64,000 nucleotides of DNA. Origin: Lindgomyces ingoldianus (Eukaryota > Ascomycota > Dothideomycetes > Pleosporales > Lindgomycetaceae). The position numbers and the translations under genes are program-made. Below, piece by piece: positions 45,361 through 57,033 of the stretch; within the stretch, counting starts at the first letter, position 1; the number at the start of each line of letters is the position of its first letter. The DNA is taken from contig NW_022985167.1 in assembly GCF_010093535.1 (NCBI RefSeq), positions 33,415 through 97,414 on the forward strand, written 5' to 3'. Below the pieces are notes generated by a model. The model saw nothing but the letters and a program-made list of their open reading frames with translations, did not search any database and had not been told where the DNA came from.

Positions 45361-46470
45361 CTAGCACTGACCCAAGGCCAAGCTCATAATGTTGATAGAA
45401 GCAGAGGCTGTACCAAACGCAGGACTAATCCAACCCCCAAACAAACCGAGTCCATTTGCGAGAGCACTCAAGAATACGTGGTTATCGTGGCACGCACAAG
45501 CAACCCTGAAATCAACCCTCGTCTGGGTAACCCACTGCGGATTTGACTGTTGAGCGACAAAAATCTCAAACTGGCCTCCTCGAGGGTACTCCAGCTGCTC
45601 CTCTTCAATATGATACGTAGTATCTTGCCCCATGTAGCCAGGCCTGTTACAATTCCTCCCTTTCGAGGTCCTATTCTTCTCGACTTCCGCACCAATGTGG
45701 TCGACAAATATATCGACAATCTGCTGGGGGGTAGTATCATCGTAGTTGTTTGAAGCTGGCGGCACAGTGACCACAGGAAAGTACATTTTGCAGCCGGCAC
45801 CGATGTCGAAGCCAGTTTCCGTATCCCAACTCTTGCTAACGGCGTCTTTCAGCTTCCCAAATGCATCCTTTGCGTTGATCGCCGTCGATTTCTCGACATG
45901 GCATTCCGGTTCGCCGACGAGGACCGTTTTATCGTCGAAGTTAACATTTGTCTTGCGGATCCAGCGTTCCAGTCGTGTGCAAGTGAAAGCGGCTGCGCAT
46001 GTAAAGCCATCACCAGTAGACCAAGTCTGGGAGGAATCCCCCTTGTAGCACTTAAACGAGGCGCCTCCAAGTGTAGCCGTTCCCTCGACAGGTTCGTCGG
46101 CCTTCGAAGACTCCCCAGTTGAAGGAAGTCCCCAGACCTTGAATATGCGGCCATCATCGGGGAAGGTAGCGGAAACTGGATCGGCTATGGTGCCTGCATC
46201 CCAGGAGACGTGGTAGGTGAAGCCATCGTGCGTGGCAGGATCGTGGATTTGTAGAACGGTGTCTTGAGATGCCCCGCCCTTACGACGCGCATAGTCGTCC
46301 GAGAAGTAATGAAGGCGGTCCTTTACCTCAAGTTGTACTCCAGACTTGCCGTTGTCGCAGGAGGCTAGAACCACGACTTCATCAGGGTGATCGCCGCGAG
46401 GGGATAGTGTTGTAGGTGCTGCAAGCGCAGTTGATAGGACCGAAATCACGACCAAGGTTTTTGAAAGCAT
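45361..46470 (-). CDS. secreted protein of unknown function
   Basis: This single-exon gene encodes 369 aa. A classic signal peptide (MLSKTLVVISVLSTALA) is followed by APTTLSPRG. The mature protein has about ten cysteines, consistent with disulphide-stabilised extracellular folding, and one NRTS N-glycosylation sequon. There is no transmembrane helix or GPI signal. Features include DRLHYFSDDYARRKGG, HVSWDAGTIADPVSATFPDD, and a hydrophobic C-terminus (HVFLSALANGLGLFGGWISP) ending in LALGQC. I do not recognise a catalytic domain. It lies tail-to-head with the cellobiohydrolase on the same strand and may share plant-associated or saprotrophic expression; that is inference. Confidence 0.8.
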   Translation of the reverse strand: MLSKTLVVISVLSTALAAPTTLSPRGDHPDEVVVLASCDNGKSGVQLEVKDRLHYFSDDYARRKGGASQDTVLQIHDPATHDGFTYHVSWDAGTIADPVSATFPDDGRIFKVWGLPSTGESSKADEPVEGTATLGGASFKCYKGDSSQTWSTGDGFTCAAAFTCTRLERWIRKTNVNFDDKTVLVGEPECHVEKSTAINAKDAFGKLKDAVSKSWDTETGFDIGAGCKMYFPVVTVPPASNNYDDTTPQQIVDIFVDHIGAEVEKNRTSKGRNCNRPGYMGQDTTYHIEEEQLEYPRGGQFEIFVAQQSNPQWVTQTRVDFRVACACHDNHVFLSALANGLGLFGGWISPAFGTASASINIMSLALGQC

Positions 46471-46576
46471 GTTGATATGCTGAAAAATAAGTAGCAGAGA
46501 TATAATCGAGGAGAATTTGGAACGAGAGCTGTTGAGACTGCTTGTGATGAATGCTGAGAGACCTACAATGCTTTGC

Positions 46577-46584
46577 CTTATATA
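46577..46584 (-). promoter_or_regulatory. TATA box candidate of the secreted-protein gene
   Basis: TATATAAG on the minus strand lies about 110 bp before the ATG at 46,470, a usual distance in filamentous ascomycetes. Confidence 0.5.
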
Positions 46585-47367
46585 CCCATCATAAGAACAT
46601 CAAGAACCCAGTCTACCAATCTCAATCTCTCACGAATGTGCCCCCCACCTCAATGATTATCGATGAGGGTAAATGCTGTAGGATTTTAGCTAAGCTCAAC
46701 TCGGTGCTGTTTCAGAAATTCCCGTTCACAGCTGCTTCCATTCTAGTCGTATTTCAAAGTAGCACAAAACTCGGGTGTTGTGTGCAGGCTCAGCCCCAAA
46801 ATGCCCTGCTAATTTCTCATATCGGAAATTGTGTTTCGGATAGTGCGACTTGAAATCGATCAACGAGATCTTACCGCTCTGTAAATAGAACATTCCTAGA
46901 TTTTTAACCTTAAAGGGAAGGCTGGAGACAATGCGTAATCTTGATTTTAGGGTGAACTTGTCAGGGTAAATTCTGTTGATCAAAGGATTTTGATCACCTG
47001 CGACCTGCTGGCTCCAGTTAATTGGTTCTTACCCTAGGCTCGAAAAGTTATGGTAGCATTGTTCAGAAGAATATCACCTGTATATCTTGTTCTTAGTCGT
47101 GGGTAGAGTCCGGGTCATCGGTCGACCATAAGCTCATTTACGCACCATCATAAAACCCAGGGAAGAAATGAACGCATTACCGCTCAGCAAACCAATGAGA
47201 CAGTATAAGTAGGAATTGAATAGGTACAAAGAAGAAAAAGAGGTGCCGGCTGGCAAAATTTTGCCCATCCAAACCAGTCAAAGTATATACAAGCAAGTCC
47301 CTCACTCCTCTATATGCCTAGTCCCTCGTGCCCCTCTATCATGATCCCCTATTGACGACATCCATAC
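46585..47367. other. intergenic region
   Basis: Only short frames and the 3' flank of the cellobiohydrolase gene are present. I recognised no gene or repeat. Confidence 0.5.
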
Positions 47368-48974
47368 TTACAAGCACTGGCTGTAGTAGTCGTTCAGCTT
47401 CGTGCACGTGCTTCCAGAAACACAGGCCGTAGCTCCCGTATAGCCGTTTCCACCACACTGACCGTACTTGGCAACGGTTCCAGTGTTTCCAGTATTTCCG
47501 CCGGTGTTGCCACCAGTGTTGCCACCAGAGCTGGAAGTAGAGTACGTGGTGTCGATCTTGCCGATCTTGATTTGTCCGTACGTAACACTGGAGCTGGCGG
47601 CCGATACCTCGATCTCGGACGGGACGCCAGACGTAGTTGCGCAAGTACCGCGACCAACACCAGGGGTGGAGGCATCCTTGTCAGTGGGGTAGGTAGAGTC
47701 GAGCCAGAGCATGTTGACCGCGTGGTCGTCCCAGACGGAGAGCGCAAGAACCATTCCACGACCGATGGCGCCACCCATGGCTGCCATACCACCGAGCTTT
47801 TCGAAGGAATTGGTATCTCCGAAGGTAGTCTTTTGCTCGTTGCAGAATTTGTCGGTAATGGAGTTGGTCTCGGTGATACCGGAGATCTTGGAGACGCTGT
47901 TCTTGATGACCTTGCCGCCCTGAACATAGAGACGACGGATCTCGGAGAGCTTGCCAGTATCGGTGCCGTCGGCGGTGATGAACTGAGTGACAACGGTGAA
48001 TTTCTTGGATGTGTCGACAGTCAAACCCTTGCCATAGAAGGAGGTATCGCCCATGCGGTAGCTGTTGAAGTCACATCCGTCCTTGTCGCAGATACCAGAA
48101 TAGCGCTGGTCACCATCGCCGCAGTCGGTGCCGGAGCAGCGAACTTGCCCATTCTGACTACAAACGTGGGGAGTGTATGCCGCTGAGACGGAGTTTGCTT
48201 CCCAGATGTCCATTTCGTTGCAGCAAGAGCCGTACTTGCCGGATCCGGCGTTGACATCGTTGGAGCTGCCAACCCAGCCGTCTACATTGGCCTAGGAAAT
48301 GTTAGCGTTTATAATGGAGGGGGCGCAAAATGGAAGGGAACAAGGATAGAAATTCTTACCTCGCCGTTGATGAATTTGATGTCATGCGGGCACTGAGTGT
48401 CGCAATACCCAGTGCCGTACTTAGCACCAGCCTTGTTAGAAGCGTACTTAGCCATGCCACCATCTTCGTCCATCTCGATGAGATAGAGAGCTCCATTTAA
48501 GCCGCATGGCAAATTGGAGACATCGACATCGAAAGTGAACTCTCGGTTCAAGAGCTTGAACATTTGATATTTCGAGTCCGAAGCCATGAGGTACAGACGC
48601 GAGCCGATGTTCTTGGAGTATTGGCCATTCGTTACGAATTTGAGCGTGAGATCTCCACCGCTAGCAGTCACACCGTATGTTCCTGGATAGTCGGCGCCAT
48701 CAAGTGCGCACTTGGAGGCACAGGTCTTGCCATCCGGGCACATCGTGGTGTTCCAAGCATTTCCAGTGTAACAATTGTCGTAGCCGGTGGTGGTGTGCAG
48801 CCATCTCCAGTTGGCATCAAGGGTAACGGCGGTGTTGATTGTCGTGCACGATCCAGCTGCAGTACAGCTCTGGATAGGCATCGCCGGATGAGTCTCGGTG
48901 GTCAGGGTGCCAACCTGCTGGGCCGTAGCCGCAGCGGCGAAGATGGAGGATAGAAATGCAGTCTTGGAGAACAT
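47368..48974 (-). CDS. cbh1: GH7 cellobiohydrolase (reducing-end exoglucanase) with CBM1
   Basis: Exons 48,974-48,360 and 48,291-47,368 give 512 aa. The 68-nt intron (GTAAGA...CCTAG, phase 0) joins KFINGE to ANVDGW. A signal peptide (about 1-18, ending ATAQQ) precedes the GH7 domain, which begins [14 protein letters not shown]. The catalytic triad lies in NEMDIWEAN: Glu231 nucleophile, Asp233 and Glu236 acid/base. A CBM1 cellulose-binding module closes the protein ([15 protein letters not shown] to DYYSQCL, about the last 33 residues). The enzyme releases cellobiose processively from reducing ends of cellulose outside the cell. The linker is short and built of GGNT repeats rather than the usual Pro/Ser/Thr-rich sequence. 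Genes of this family are normally induced by cellulose and repressed by glucose. The antisense frames here are shadows. Confidence 0.97.
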
Positions 48975-51153
48975 GATGGAGGAGAGAACCGAATCTGAGG
49001 GGATGAGGAGAGAATCCGTGAAGTACCTTGTCCTGTCTTATATGCTCCTCCTTCGCTCACGATGCGGTCCAAAAGCGAGATTCAAAGGCACGCCCTTCCA
49101 TGCTAGCTGATCTCTTCTGTGAGATATAAAGTGCCTAATAAACTGCGGCTCTGTATTCCGGTCAACTTCAGGTGGCGTTGTACGTTGTCTCCGTGTTGTT
49201 TCTGTGTAACGTGGGTCTTTGACCCGGATTTCTTTTCGATGTAAATTGGCTATTCCCAGAAACGACCTACCCGGCCTTCCTTAGCTTCTTCTTCAACCAT
49301 GGTTAATGAAGTACGGAAGAGACGGTTGGATGTTCCGTTGCGGCATCCCAAGCCTCAGCCCTTTTCCAGAAGGTGATCGGAAGGGTTGCAAATTAGACTT
49401 GTCAGATCATTGCTGTGTAGAAGACTTGGCGTTTTCTAGAAACCTTCTCATGTGAGTGTAGACTCGGCGTTATTGTTAAAAGTAGACGAATATATTATCC
49501 TGCAGTTAACTAACTGGTGGAAATAGATGAAGCCGACGAAGCCCCGCAAGGATAGAAGCTCCCGTGATACAGCAGAGGAGGCTTAACAGATACGAGATAT
49601 TAGGGATCATTTGATGAAGATGAAACATTTGACCAATAGAGAAATCATGAGATCACCTTGCCTTCAGCCAATTAACGTCTCTGCGCGACGAATCCAGGAC
49701 CGCGGTGCACTCACTCTATGCAAGGCAATATTCCAAGACTATGTGCCCGGTGATGTTAAACGTCATTCGAAATTCGAAGGAGTTGAAAGTGGGAAGAGTA
49801 AGGAGTGCATCGATAGCTTTGGGATGGAGTTTTACCTGTCGTCAAGGAAGCTCGGGAGGAATGTTTCGACAAAAGTTCCGTCCCCGTGGGGAACAGCAGG
49901 TCCGATCAAGCGCCAAATTGAAGCCCATGGGCCCACACAAGCTGACAGAACATGCAATTGAAGCACTAGTCTGCTCGCATGATTGGTTCCCTTGTGGGTT
50001 GAGAAGGATGTTAGAAGTTGCGTAGCCTCGGCGATTGAAACAGGCGTAGCCCTGGAGCTCCGCGGGTCGATATTGCATCGGCAGAGGACCAACGTCTCAC
50101 CGGCCAAGCGATACCTTCAATATATTCGGGAGCCAGAAAGACGCGCTGAATCCAGAAAGTGTCACACGGGAAGATATGAAAGTTGAAGAGGCTGACGACG
50201 TCGTGCGCAAAGACAGCTGCGTGAATGCCTAACGATACCGAGAGACGGGGTTGATATTGAGATATTCGAGAGTGTATAACGTGCACACTTGGCTTTTGGT
50301 CGAAGCCCGGTAAGCTCTTCTTCCAAGATTTGCTCGACCTGGCTTTTTGGTGTCCACTTCATTTAGAGAGATTGAAAGGTGGGTACCAAACGAGGGGCGC
50401 GGGACGCCGCACTTTAGGCTGAGATTGCGCACCGCCACTTGCATCCAAACAGCGGCGCCACAACTATCATCCCACGATCCTTCCCTCATAACCCGTTCGT
50501 CACGTGGACGTGCACATCTTCCCTGGACCACCCGTGTGACATTACTAGGTGGCTCTCTATGTCCAGACTACGATTCTCAGGTATTTGATGCTATTCCTCA
50601 TTTCTCTCTTTCTCCCTCTCCGGCAGATATCTCACAATTCCAGTACCGCGGCCAATCCCACACCCGACTCTCACTCTCGCTCGATCTTCCATTTTGGTCT
50701 GAAGGTTCCGTCTTCGGCCACGCCATTCTGGCCAGACCTTGCACCTGACTCTCAAGGTCATTTCACGCACCGCGGCCATGTTGCTCTCCAAGTTTGGCCG
50801 TTCTGTGTTGGAGGCTGCTTTGCAGAAGGCATCTCAACTTCTCGGCATTGGATGCTCAACAACAAGTCAGATTTACGAAGCATTGCGCATTCGTACTGGT
50901 GACCCCGCGTTGCCCTGCGCCTGACCGTGAGCCACGCGACCCCAATATCGTGTGCATGAGAGCTGAGGCTGAATACGAGGTCGAGATCTCGCGTGAAAAC
51001 CACCTTCCAATCTCAAGGGGCCTTTCTCTCCACTTCTTCCCCTCAAAACGCCATCGCTCGCTCAATCGACTTTTTCATGTCTTTTCTGACTCCACACGCT
51101 CGTTTTCCTCGTGTTTCGACACCTTAACAGCGCTCTCAGGCGCAATATCAGCG
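48975..51153. other. long divergent intergenic region
   Basis: This 2.2-kb region lies between the cellobiohydrolase and the secreted repeat-protein gene, which point away from each other. It contains the promoters of both. Short frames occur on both strands, but none has a domain or consistent structure, and I could assign no other gene. Confidence 0.5.
49037..49044 (-). promoter_or_regulatory. TATA box candidate of the cellobiohydrolase gene
   Basis: CATATAAG on the minus strand lies about 65 bp before the ATG at 48,974. Confidence 0.5.
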
Positions 51154-52810
51154 ATGTGCTTAAGAAGCCTTACGCTTGGCGCGCTCTTCGGATTGCACGC
51201 CATCGTGGCGCTCGCATCACCCCGAGGTTCGTGTCGTGAAATCAACTGCTCGCAACGATCGTCATTGACTTGAAGGTACAGGCATCATTCCTTTACGGCC
51301 CTCCTACGCCAACACGACGCAACCTACACCTACGTCAACTGCTTCGATATGCGACTCGAAATGCTCAGTCGAGTACCCACAGATCTCGGCCCTCCAATGG
51401 ATTCCCGAAACTCAGGTCGTCTACACCACCTCAATAACCGTGGCTACGATGCTACTTGAAATTGTAATGTCCGCCAATACCACACTGTTCACGCGAACTG
51501 GCATAGCATACAACGACCCCCTCCCCTCAGATTACAATTTCTTAACCGTGGGTACAAACGTAGCGGGTACAGCGATGGTAACCTTCCCAGTCCCGCAGTC
51601 TGATGGCATGACATTCTACTCCCGTGTTGCGTATCCAACACCCTTTCTTGACTATTCATGGGAGTATCACTGGCAGGGAGTCCTTCAAACTCACAACAAA
51701 GCATTTGAACCTTCATGCGCAACGGCAACGCCTGAACCTTCAGAGGTACCCCTTAGGGAACATCCAGAATATCCCCAGCCAAAAGGAGAGCTAAGTCCTG
51801 GAAGATTCGACCCTTTTGGCACATCGCATGTCCCTATCTGGGGCCCGTACAAGGATGAGCCAGATGCGCTCTTCTTCCAGGTAGCATTTCCTTCCGAGTC
51901 CGCTTTCTCATCCTGTGAATCTGTGAATCCCTCAACGCCGCTTCCGACAGAATATACCACCGCCAAATACGTGACGGTCACGACAACCCTGTATGGAAAC
52001 AGGACTTATAGTGCAACTGCCCCGGGCGTAATAATCCAACCTTCAGAGACAGGCTGGGAGGTCACAACAACTGGGTCGAAGAAGGCACCCCAACTTGTCG
52101 GAATCGAAAAGACGGCCACTGGCTTCGAGACGACAGAGCCATGGGGAGGAAGAGGAAGCAGTAAGCCTCCCGCATCAGTAACAGTCGCGGCACACATCGA
52201 GAACACGGCCCCAGGTTTCGGCCCTGCAAATCCGCAAGCGCAGCAGACCCAGCAGCCCGAGCAGCCTGGAACCGAGAACCCGCCAAATCTGCCTGAGATC
52301 CTCTTGAGCATTATTAACAACTACCCAGGAGTTTTCTCCTCGGGCATCCAGGCCCAAGCCAGCCCGACGCATGCGCCCGCACAGTTTGCTGCGGTGCCGA
52401 CGCCCGTTTACACGCTTGTTCCTACGGTTGTGGATGGACAATCTACTACTATTCCCGCATTCATCCTTCCCGGCTCATCTGCAACCGCGACGATCGGCCA
52501 AACCGTCATGATTAATAGTCAGCCGACGGTCTTATCCGCACCCTCGGCTGTCTTAACTATAATCCCAACAACGGTCAATGGCGTAGCAACCAGCGTCTCT
52601 ATCTACCTTATCGGCGGAACAAGCACGGCGACTCCCGGCCAAACTGTCACGATCGATGGTAGCACGACGGTACTTTCTAATGCCCCTACATCTGCCGCCG
52701 GGCCGCAAGCCACCAATAAACCATCTTCAGGCGGCGTTGCAGAACGGTGGAAAGTGTCATGGAATGCGGTGCTAGTTGGAGTGAGTGCATTTGCTTTAGC
52801 ATGGCTTTAA
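51154..52810 (+). CDS. secreted, probably GPI-anchored cell-wall protein with internal repeats
   Basis: Exon 1 (51,154-51,226) encodes a signal peptide (MCLRSLTLGALFGLHAIVAL, then ASPR). A 55-nt GT-AG intron, phase 1, leads into exon 2 (51,282-52,810); total 533 aa. The longer frame is preferred over the ATG at 51,440 because it supplies the missing signal sequence in frame. The mature part has YTTSITVATM, several N-glycosylation sequons and a Pro/Gln-rich centre (about 350-390). Near residues 410-500 are two imperfect repeats of about 45 residues of the form VPTVVDGxSTTIPxFI...ATIGQTV, with VLS ends. The C-terminus (SAFALAWL after a polar stretch) looks like a GPI attachment signal. No enzymatic domain is recognised. 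A cell-surface or wall role is inferred. Confidence 0.75.
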
Positions 52811-53660
52811 CCGTATCAACAATTGCATTGGGATGGCGTTCTCGGATTTGGAAATATGGAATATTCACGACATGGTATGGTATTATGGGAAATGGCAGGT
52901 CTGGCCTAGACCGTCAAATGGACATAATTTGACTCCGCGTTATGGGAGCGTTCAAGGGCATTGCATGGATTGTATCTGCGGGCTGGATCTAATACCCTGG
53001 GCTTGCGCTTTATGAATTTAGTGTAGTTTCTAATTCATCATGAATACCACCAAATTCATGAGCATCGATACAAATGATGTGGTCTGCGGTGTTAATCGTG
53101 GGTCCGAATTCGTGCAAGGTTCCTCAACAACTTGGCTTGCCAGCTTCTTATGAAGCGCAAAAGGTGGTTATGATTCCTGGCATATTGCAAATATCAAAGT
53201 TTCCTCTCCTCTGGAGTGTATCTCCAAGGAGGTCATCCGAGACGTGACGATGCTGGATGAAGTCCCTCTCCCTTCACTACATGAGCTGGACCAAGCGCAT
53301 TCCTTTATTTCGATGACCAAGTTGTGGAAAATATCCTAATTACCCAAACGGCGAATAATGCCAAAGAAACCCTCAGCCGTATTTATCCCGCATGCACAGG
53401 AAGATGTAGTTCACTGTAGGGCAAGCTACCTAGATTAGCACAACCCCCACGGGTATCAGTGAATTAACTTAGCAAATCCCTCCACGCCAGTTACATATCT
53501 AGAACAAGCACTACAAGCTCACTAATCTATTAAGCTCTACCACCTACATCAAGCCTCTAGCCACCACCCCAAACTACTTATCCCCGTAATCAACAACCCA
53601 AAAATAAAAGCCCTCCATCCTCCTCGTCTGTGGGCCGAACCTAGGACCAAAAAAAGTGCA
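52811..53660. other. intergenic region
   Basis: No gene was recognised between the repeat-protein gene and the U6 gene. Confidence 0.5.
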
Positions 53661-53667
53661 AAAAAAT
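53659..53667 (-). terminator. RNA polymerase III T-run terminator of U6
   Basis: A run of at least six T on the minus strand directly follows the U6 3' end, the standard Pol III stop. Confidence 0.8.
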
Positions 53668-53760
53668 GGTTGCTTCTCTTTGATTGAGCGTGTCATCCTT
53701 AGTGCAGGGGCCATGCTAATCTTCTCTGTATCGATGCAAATTGACCAGATGCCCGAAGGC
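53663..53760 (-). ncRNA. U6 spliceosomal snRNA
   Basis: The minus strand carries the near-invariant U6 core: ATCGATACAGAGAAGATTAG (ACAGAGA box at 53,729-53,723, which pairs with the 5' splice site), then CATGGCCCCTGC and AAGGATGACACGC, which hold the AGC triad and the internal stem-loop that binds the catalytic metals. The 5' end can form a short hairpin with a GCCTTCGGGC sequence. The 3' part ends CAAAGAGAAGCAACCA before a T-run. RNA polymerase III signals are present: a TATA box about 25-30 bp upstream and the T-run terminator. The exact 5' end is estimated within a few bases. No intron interrupts the gene. Confidence 0.95.
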
Positions 53761-53783
53761 GAAAGAGAAGCTCTACTAAACTG

Positions 53784-53791
53784 TTTATATA
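53784..53791 (-). promoter_or_regulatory. TATA box of the U6 gene
   Basis: TATATAAA on the minus strand is placed about 25-31 bp before the U6 5' end, the spacing required for Pol III type 3-like U6 promoters. Confidence 0.75.
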
Positions 53792-54832
53792 CCCTAGGTG
53801 AGGGGAATTGGAAAGGTGAGGCGGTGAGTCAGGGTTCTGCTTTAGTGGGTTGGGTAGGCAAGTGACTGCTTGTGGAGCGTGCAGTGAAGGACGGGCGTGT
53901 TTGCGGCTTTTTTTTAGGGGGGTGCTGGAGTGTAGGAATACCTAAGTCATTATTCTTTCGGGCGAATGATGACATTTTCGTCATTTAGGCTTTCGATACT
54001 GAGTCACTTTCTGCCATATGAAGACGCTTGTTCAACTATGAGCCTATAAACATCTTAACAATATCATTTTCGAACAACCTGACGTATGTAGGTAGTTCAA
54101 GCCTCCTTCCTTGTTCCCTAAACAATTCTTTCACCCTCCCCATAACTCTCTATTTCTGCATTCATGTGACAAGGCGCGAGCACCTCGGCGTGACCTAGTA
54201 AACTAGATGAAGTCCTCAGCTTATCCCTTTGACTCGCGAGCCCGACTCCTTCATAAACTCGGATAGAGCGTAGCGGTTCCGTGGGCAAATACCCTACATC
54301 AGTTCTTATTCACATTCGAGTTTACAGACCACAGTGGCAGAGCCACCGGCCTGATATCTTCGTCCTGTTGAACGAAAGTTACAATATCACATCATGGTTT
54401 AAAGTGTAGGTACAGGGAGCAAGAAAGAAAGCCACCAAAAACCCTATTCATGTTTCCGGCCATATAATTTCCCAGAATGCAACACTAAAAGGCGTCAGAA
54501 GACATTTTGACATCCTAAATGGAACTCGCTGGAGGTATCTTACCCCTTTACGTCACCCACAACAGGACCCTCAAGATAAGGATCCTGCCCACCTACTTCC
54601 TTCTGGATAGTCTGGCTCGAGCAGCTAGAAGAGGTCCTGCCAAAATTAAGCAAGGGCTCAGTGCTTCGGACTACCGCCCCAGCCCAGAAGCTCGATCACT
54701 TAAAGAGACGAGTCGATGACAAAGATAACATGGGCATACCTACAGTCAGTATGGGTGTTTCGCTCCCGCATTCTGGAGAGTGGTAAGAATATTCGGAGTA
54801 CACTGGATGAATATCAACAAGAATCTAGTGGC
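53792..54832. other. intergenic region
   Basis: No gene was recognised. A GC-skewed stretch with a T8 run at 53,911-53,918 lies just upstream of the U6 TATA box. Confidence 0.5.
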
Positions 54833-57033
54833 TTATGTAAGAACAATTTCCCTCATATGCAGCTGTAATGCCTGTTGAATGGTATGCCACGTTTCCTTTC
54901 TAGATATATCAACGTGAAAACGTCCGAGGCGCTCATAAGTCCCTGGTAAAGATGGAGAGAGCCCAAGGAGTAAGCCATATATGGAGGTAAGCTGGTTATA
55001 CCTATATGATTTATCCTCTTCCAGTGCTACAAAAGCTAGACTGACTGTTCCATCAACAACAGAATATATATTTCCCCCCCACCTTGCAATCGTTTTCTCC
55101 CTCCCGTTTAGAGTATCGACGTCAACCGATTCCAAAGCCGTGTCCCATTCCGAATAGAGAGGCCCTAACTGATCAAGTCCAAGTCCTGGAACGATTGAAT
55201 TGTTGCTGAAAACCCTCCAGTTCTCGATGACAGGGCACAGCAGTTTCAACGATCCACCGGATATAGCACCTGTAGGGTTCTTTGAGGTGATTGTGATATT
55301 ATATTCAACTACCCTGACGAACTTGATACCCTCAACACCAGGGCCAAAATCCACTCGGCCATTCAGAGATGCCCACGACCAGGAAGGGGCTATATATTCA
55401 TCAATAACAAGCCTCGCATGACCGAATGTCCTCCATAGAAGGCTGGGGGCAAGATCTTCTAACCATATTCCTGCTAAATAAGTGACCCTAGATTTTAAAC
55501 GCATGGCGGTCGCGAGCCCCGACAGGGCAGGAAGTCGGTCGGAGAGTTTTGTCAATTGAAGCAGTATATATTCAGGCACAACCCACTTACGCCACCATGA
55601 GTATGTCTCTGAAGTTGGCACACTGGATTGTGTAAAGTAGTACGCGTCCACAAGCGGAGTTTTGGAACTGGGAGTCCCTTTGTTCCTATCGAAGGATAGC
55701 TTATGCCCACATTCGCAATGTCTGTTCTCTCTACACTCCCAAACCATTTCGTCTTGCTCATAGTATAGAATCCGCCGCGACAGTAGTCTTTCTTGTAGCA
55801 CCCACCCTCGGCGAGCGAGCGGACCTGGCTGGTCAAAGCTGTCGTCATGAAGGAAACGGCGTATCTTTATCTTAGTACCATTGTCGCCCGTTGGAATCAA
55901 GTAGCTAGCATAGTATCTCCTTTGAAGGAAACCCTGAGTATCGTCTTCGGCAGTAGCAGCCGCAATCGTGAGAGCTGCATTAGCATATACACTGTTCATT
56001 CTGGATGACTCTCCTGCCCAATCGTCAAGATCATCTTGGACAATGCAAAGAGAGTCAATCCAGATGAAGTGGAAGCCTAAGGAGCGAGTTATAAGGATGG
56101 CATCTTGAAATGTCTCAGGGATATGGCTCCATGACAGCCCCGTGAGGCGGTCGTTGAGGGAATGTTTCTCAGTTTTGTACGTCTGGAAAGCTCCCCAGCA
56201 GTGGCTGAGCGCAACGTAGGACGTGTCTACAGTCGAGACTGTATCAAATTCACATAATCGAGGCACAGTCGAAGTATCCCCTACGTAAATGATTCGTTTT
56301 GGAAGGAAATGTTGGTCGTAGAAAGAGCAGGCAGTGTGGCTTTCAAGGCATATATCTAACCATGCTCGAGCATGTACAATGCACTCAGGTGATTTAGGGT
56401 TGTCTGCAATGTCTGGATAGTTATTGATCTGCACAGAGGCGTCATCGATAGATACGATGACAGCGGAGGATGGAGCTGGCTGTGACTCTGGCGCTGATGA
56501 ATCACGGAACCGAGGTGCAGACATTGCTTTGAAGTCATTGACTGGGTTGCTGGGTTAGTCCAACCTTGAAGCAGGAGAGCTACGGCATTTTACCATGAAC
56601 AGGGCTATAAAATTCGTACTCCGCAGCACCTCCTTGGGCGCTAAAAACAGAGAGTGATAGGTCTCCCACTCCTAGTTCCTGATATATATCTTGCCAATTG
56701 ACTGACAGGTACACGGACTTAAATGGCTCGTCCTTTATGGCGTGGTAACCCCCAACCCCCAAGAATAAAACCGCAACGTGCACAACCTGCCTTATGACAA
56801 TCCAAAAGCGCTGTCTCTGGGTTGTCAAAGCCATCGAACTCTCTCCTTGTTGGACAAGTACTTTGTTTACAAAGTTCAGTAGAAAAACCGATGTCGGGAT
56901 CGTCAAGCGCCGCGCTGGTACTATGATGATTCTCATCTGTATCTCTACTATCCTCAAGTCTTGGCTGTATTGTCTCGAAGGACGCTTCAGTATTGCTGGA
57001 GAGACTATATTTGGAGTTGAAATTTAAAGCCAT
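54833..57033 (-). CDS. HET-domain protein, reading frame apparently shifted once
   Basis: Exon 1 runs 57,033-56,594, then a 52-nt GT-AG intron (56,593-56,542) and exon 2 to 54,833. HET (heterokaryon incompatibility) motifs are complete: YVALSHCWG, FIWIDSLCIVQDDLDDWAGE with RMNSVYANAALTIAA, and ARRGWVLQERLLSRRILYYE. The N-terminal zinc-like head is ELCKQ...CHKAGCARCGFIL. The frame of this head does not connect to the following VYLSVNWQDIYQEL part. A one-base surplus in the G-runs near 56,752-56,763 explains it. Alternatively, an 80-90-nt intron with a weak donor (G/GTTGTG to TGTCAG) would also restore the frame, removing the CARCGFIL segment. Exons total 2,149 nt, one over a multiple of three. 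HET proteins trigger cell death after incompatible fusion; the partner is unknown. Confidence 0.75.

Noticed and set aside
47572..48186. A 204-codon plus-strand frame in the cellobiohydrolase
   Set aside because: It is antisense to the GH7 catalytic domain, which is certain.
53656..53865. A 69-codon plus-strand frame
   Set aside because: It is the antisense of the U6 snRNA core; the RNA gene explains the sequence.
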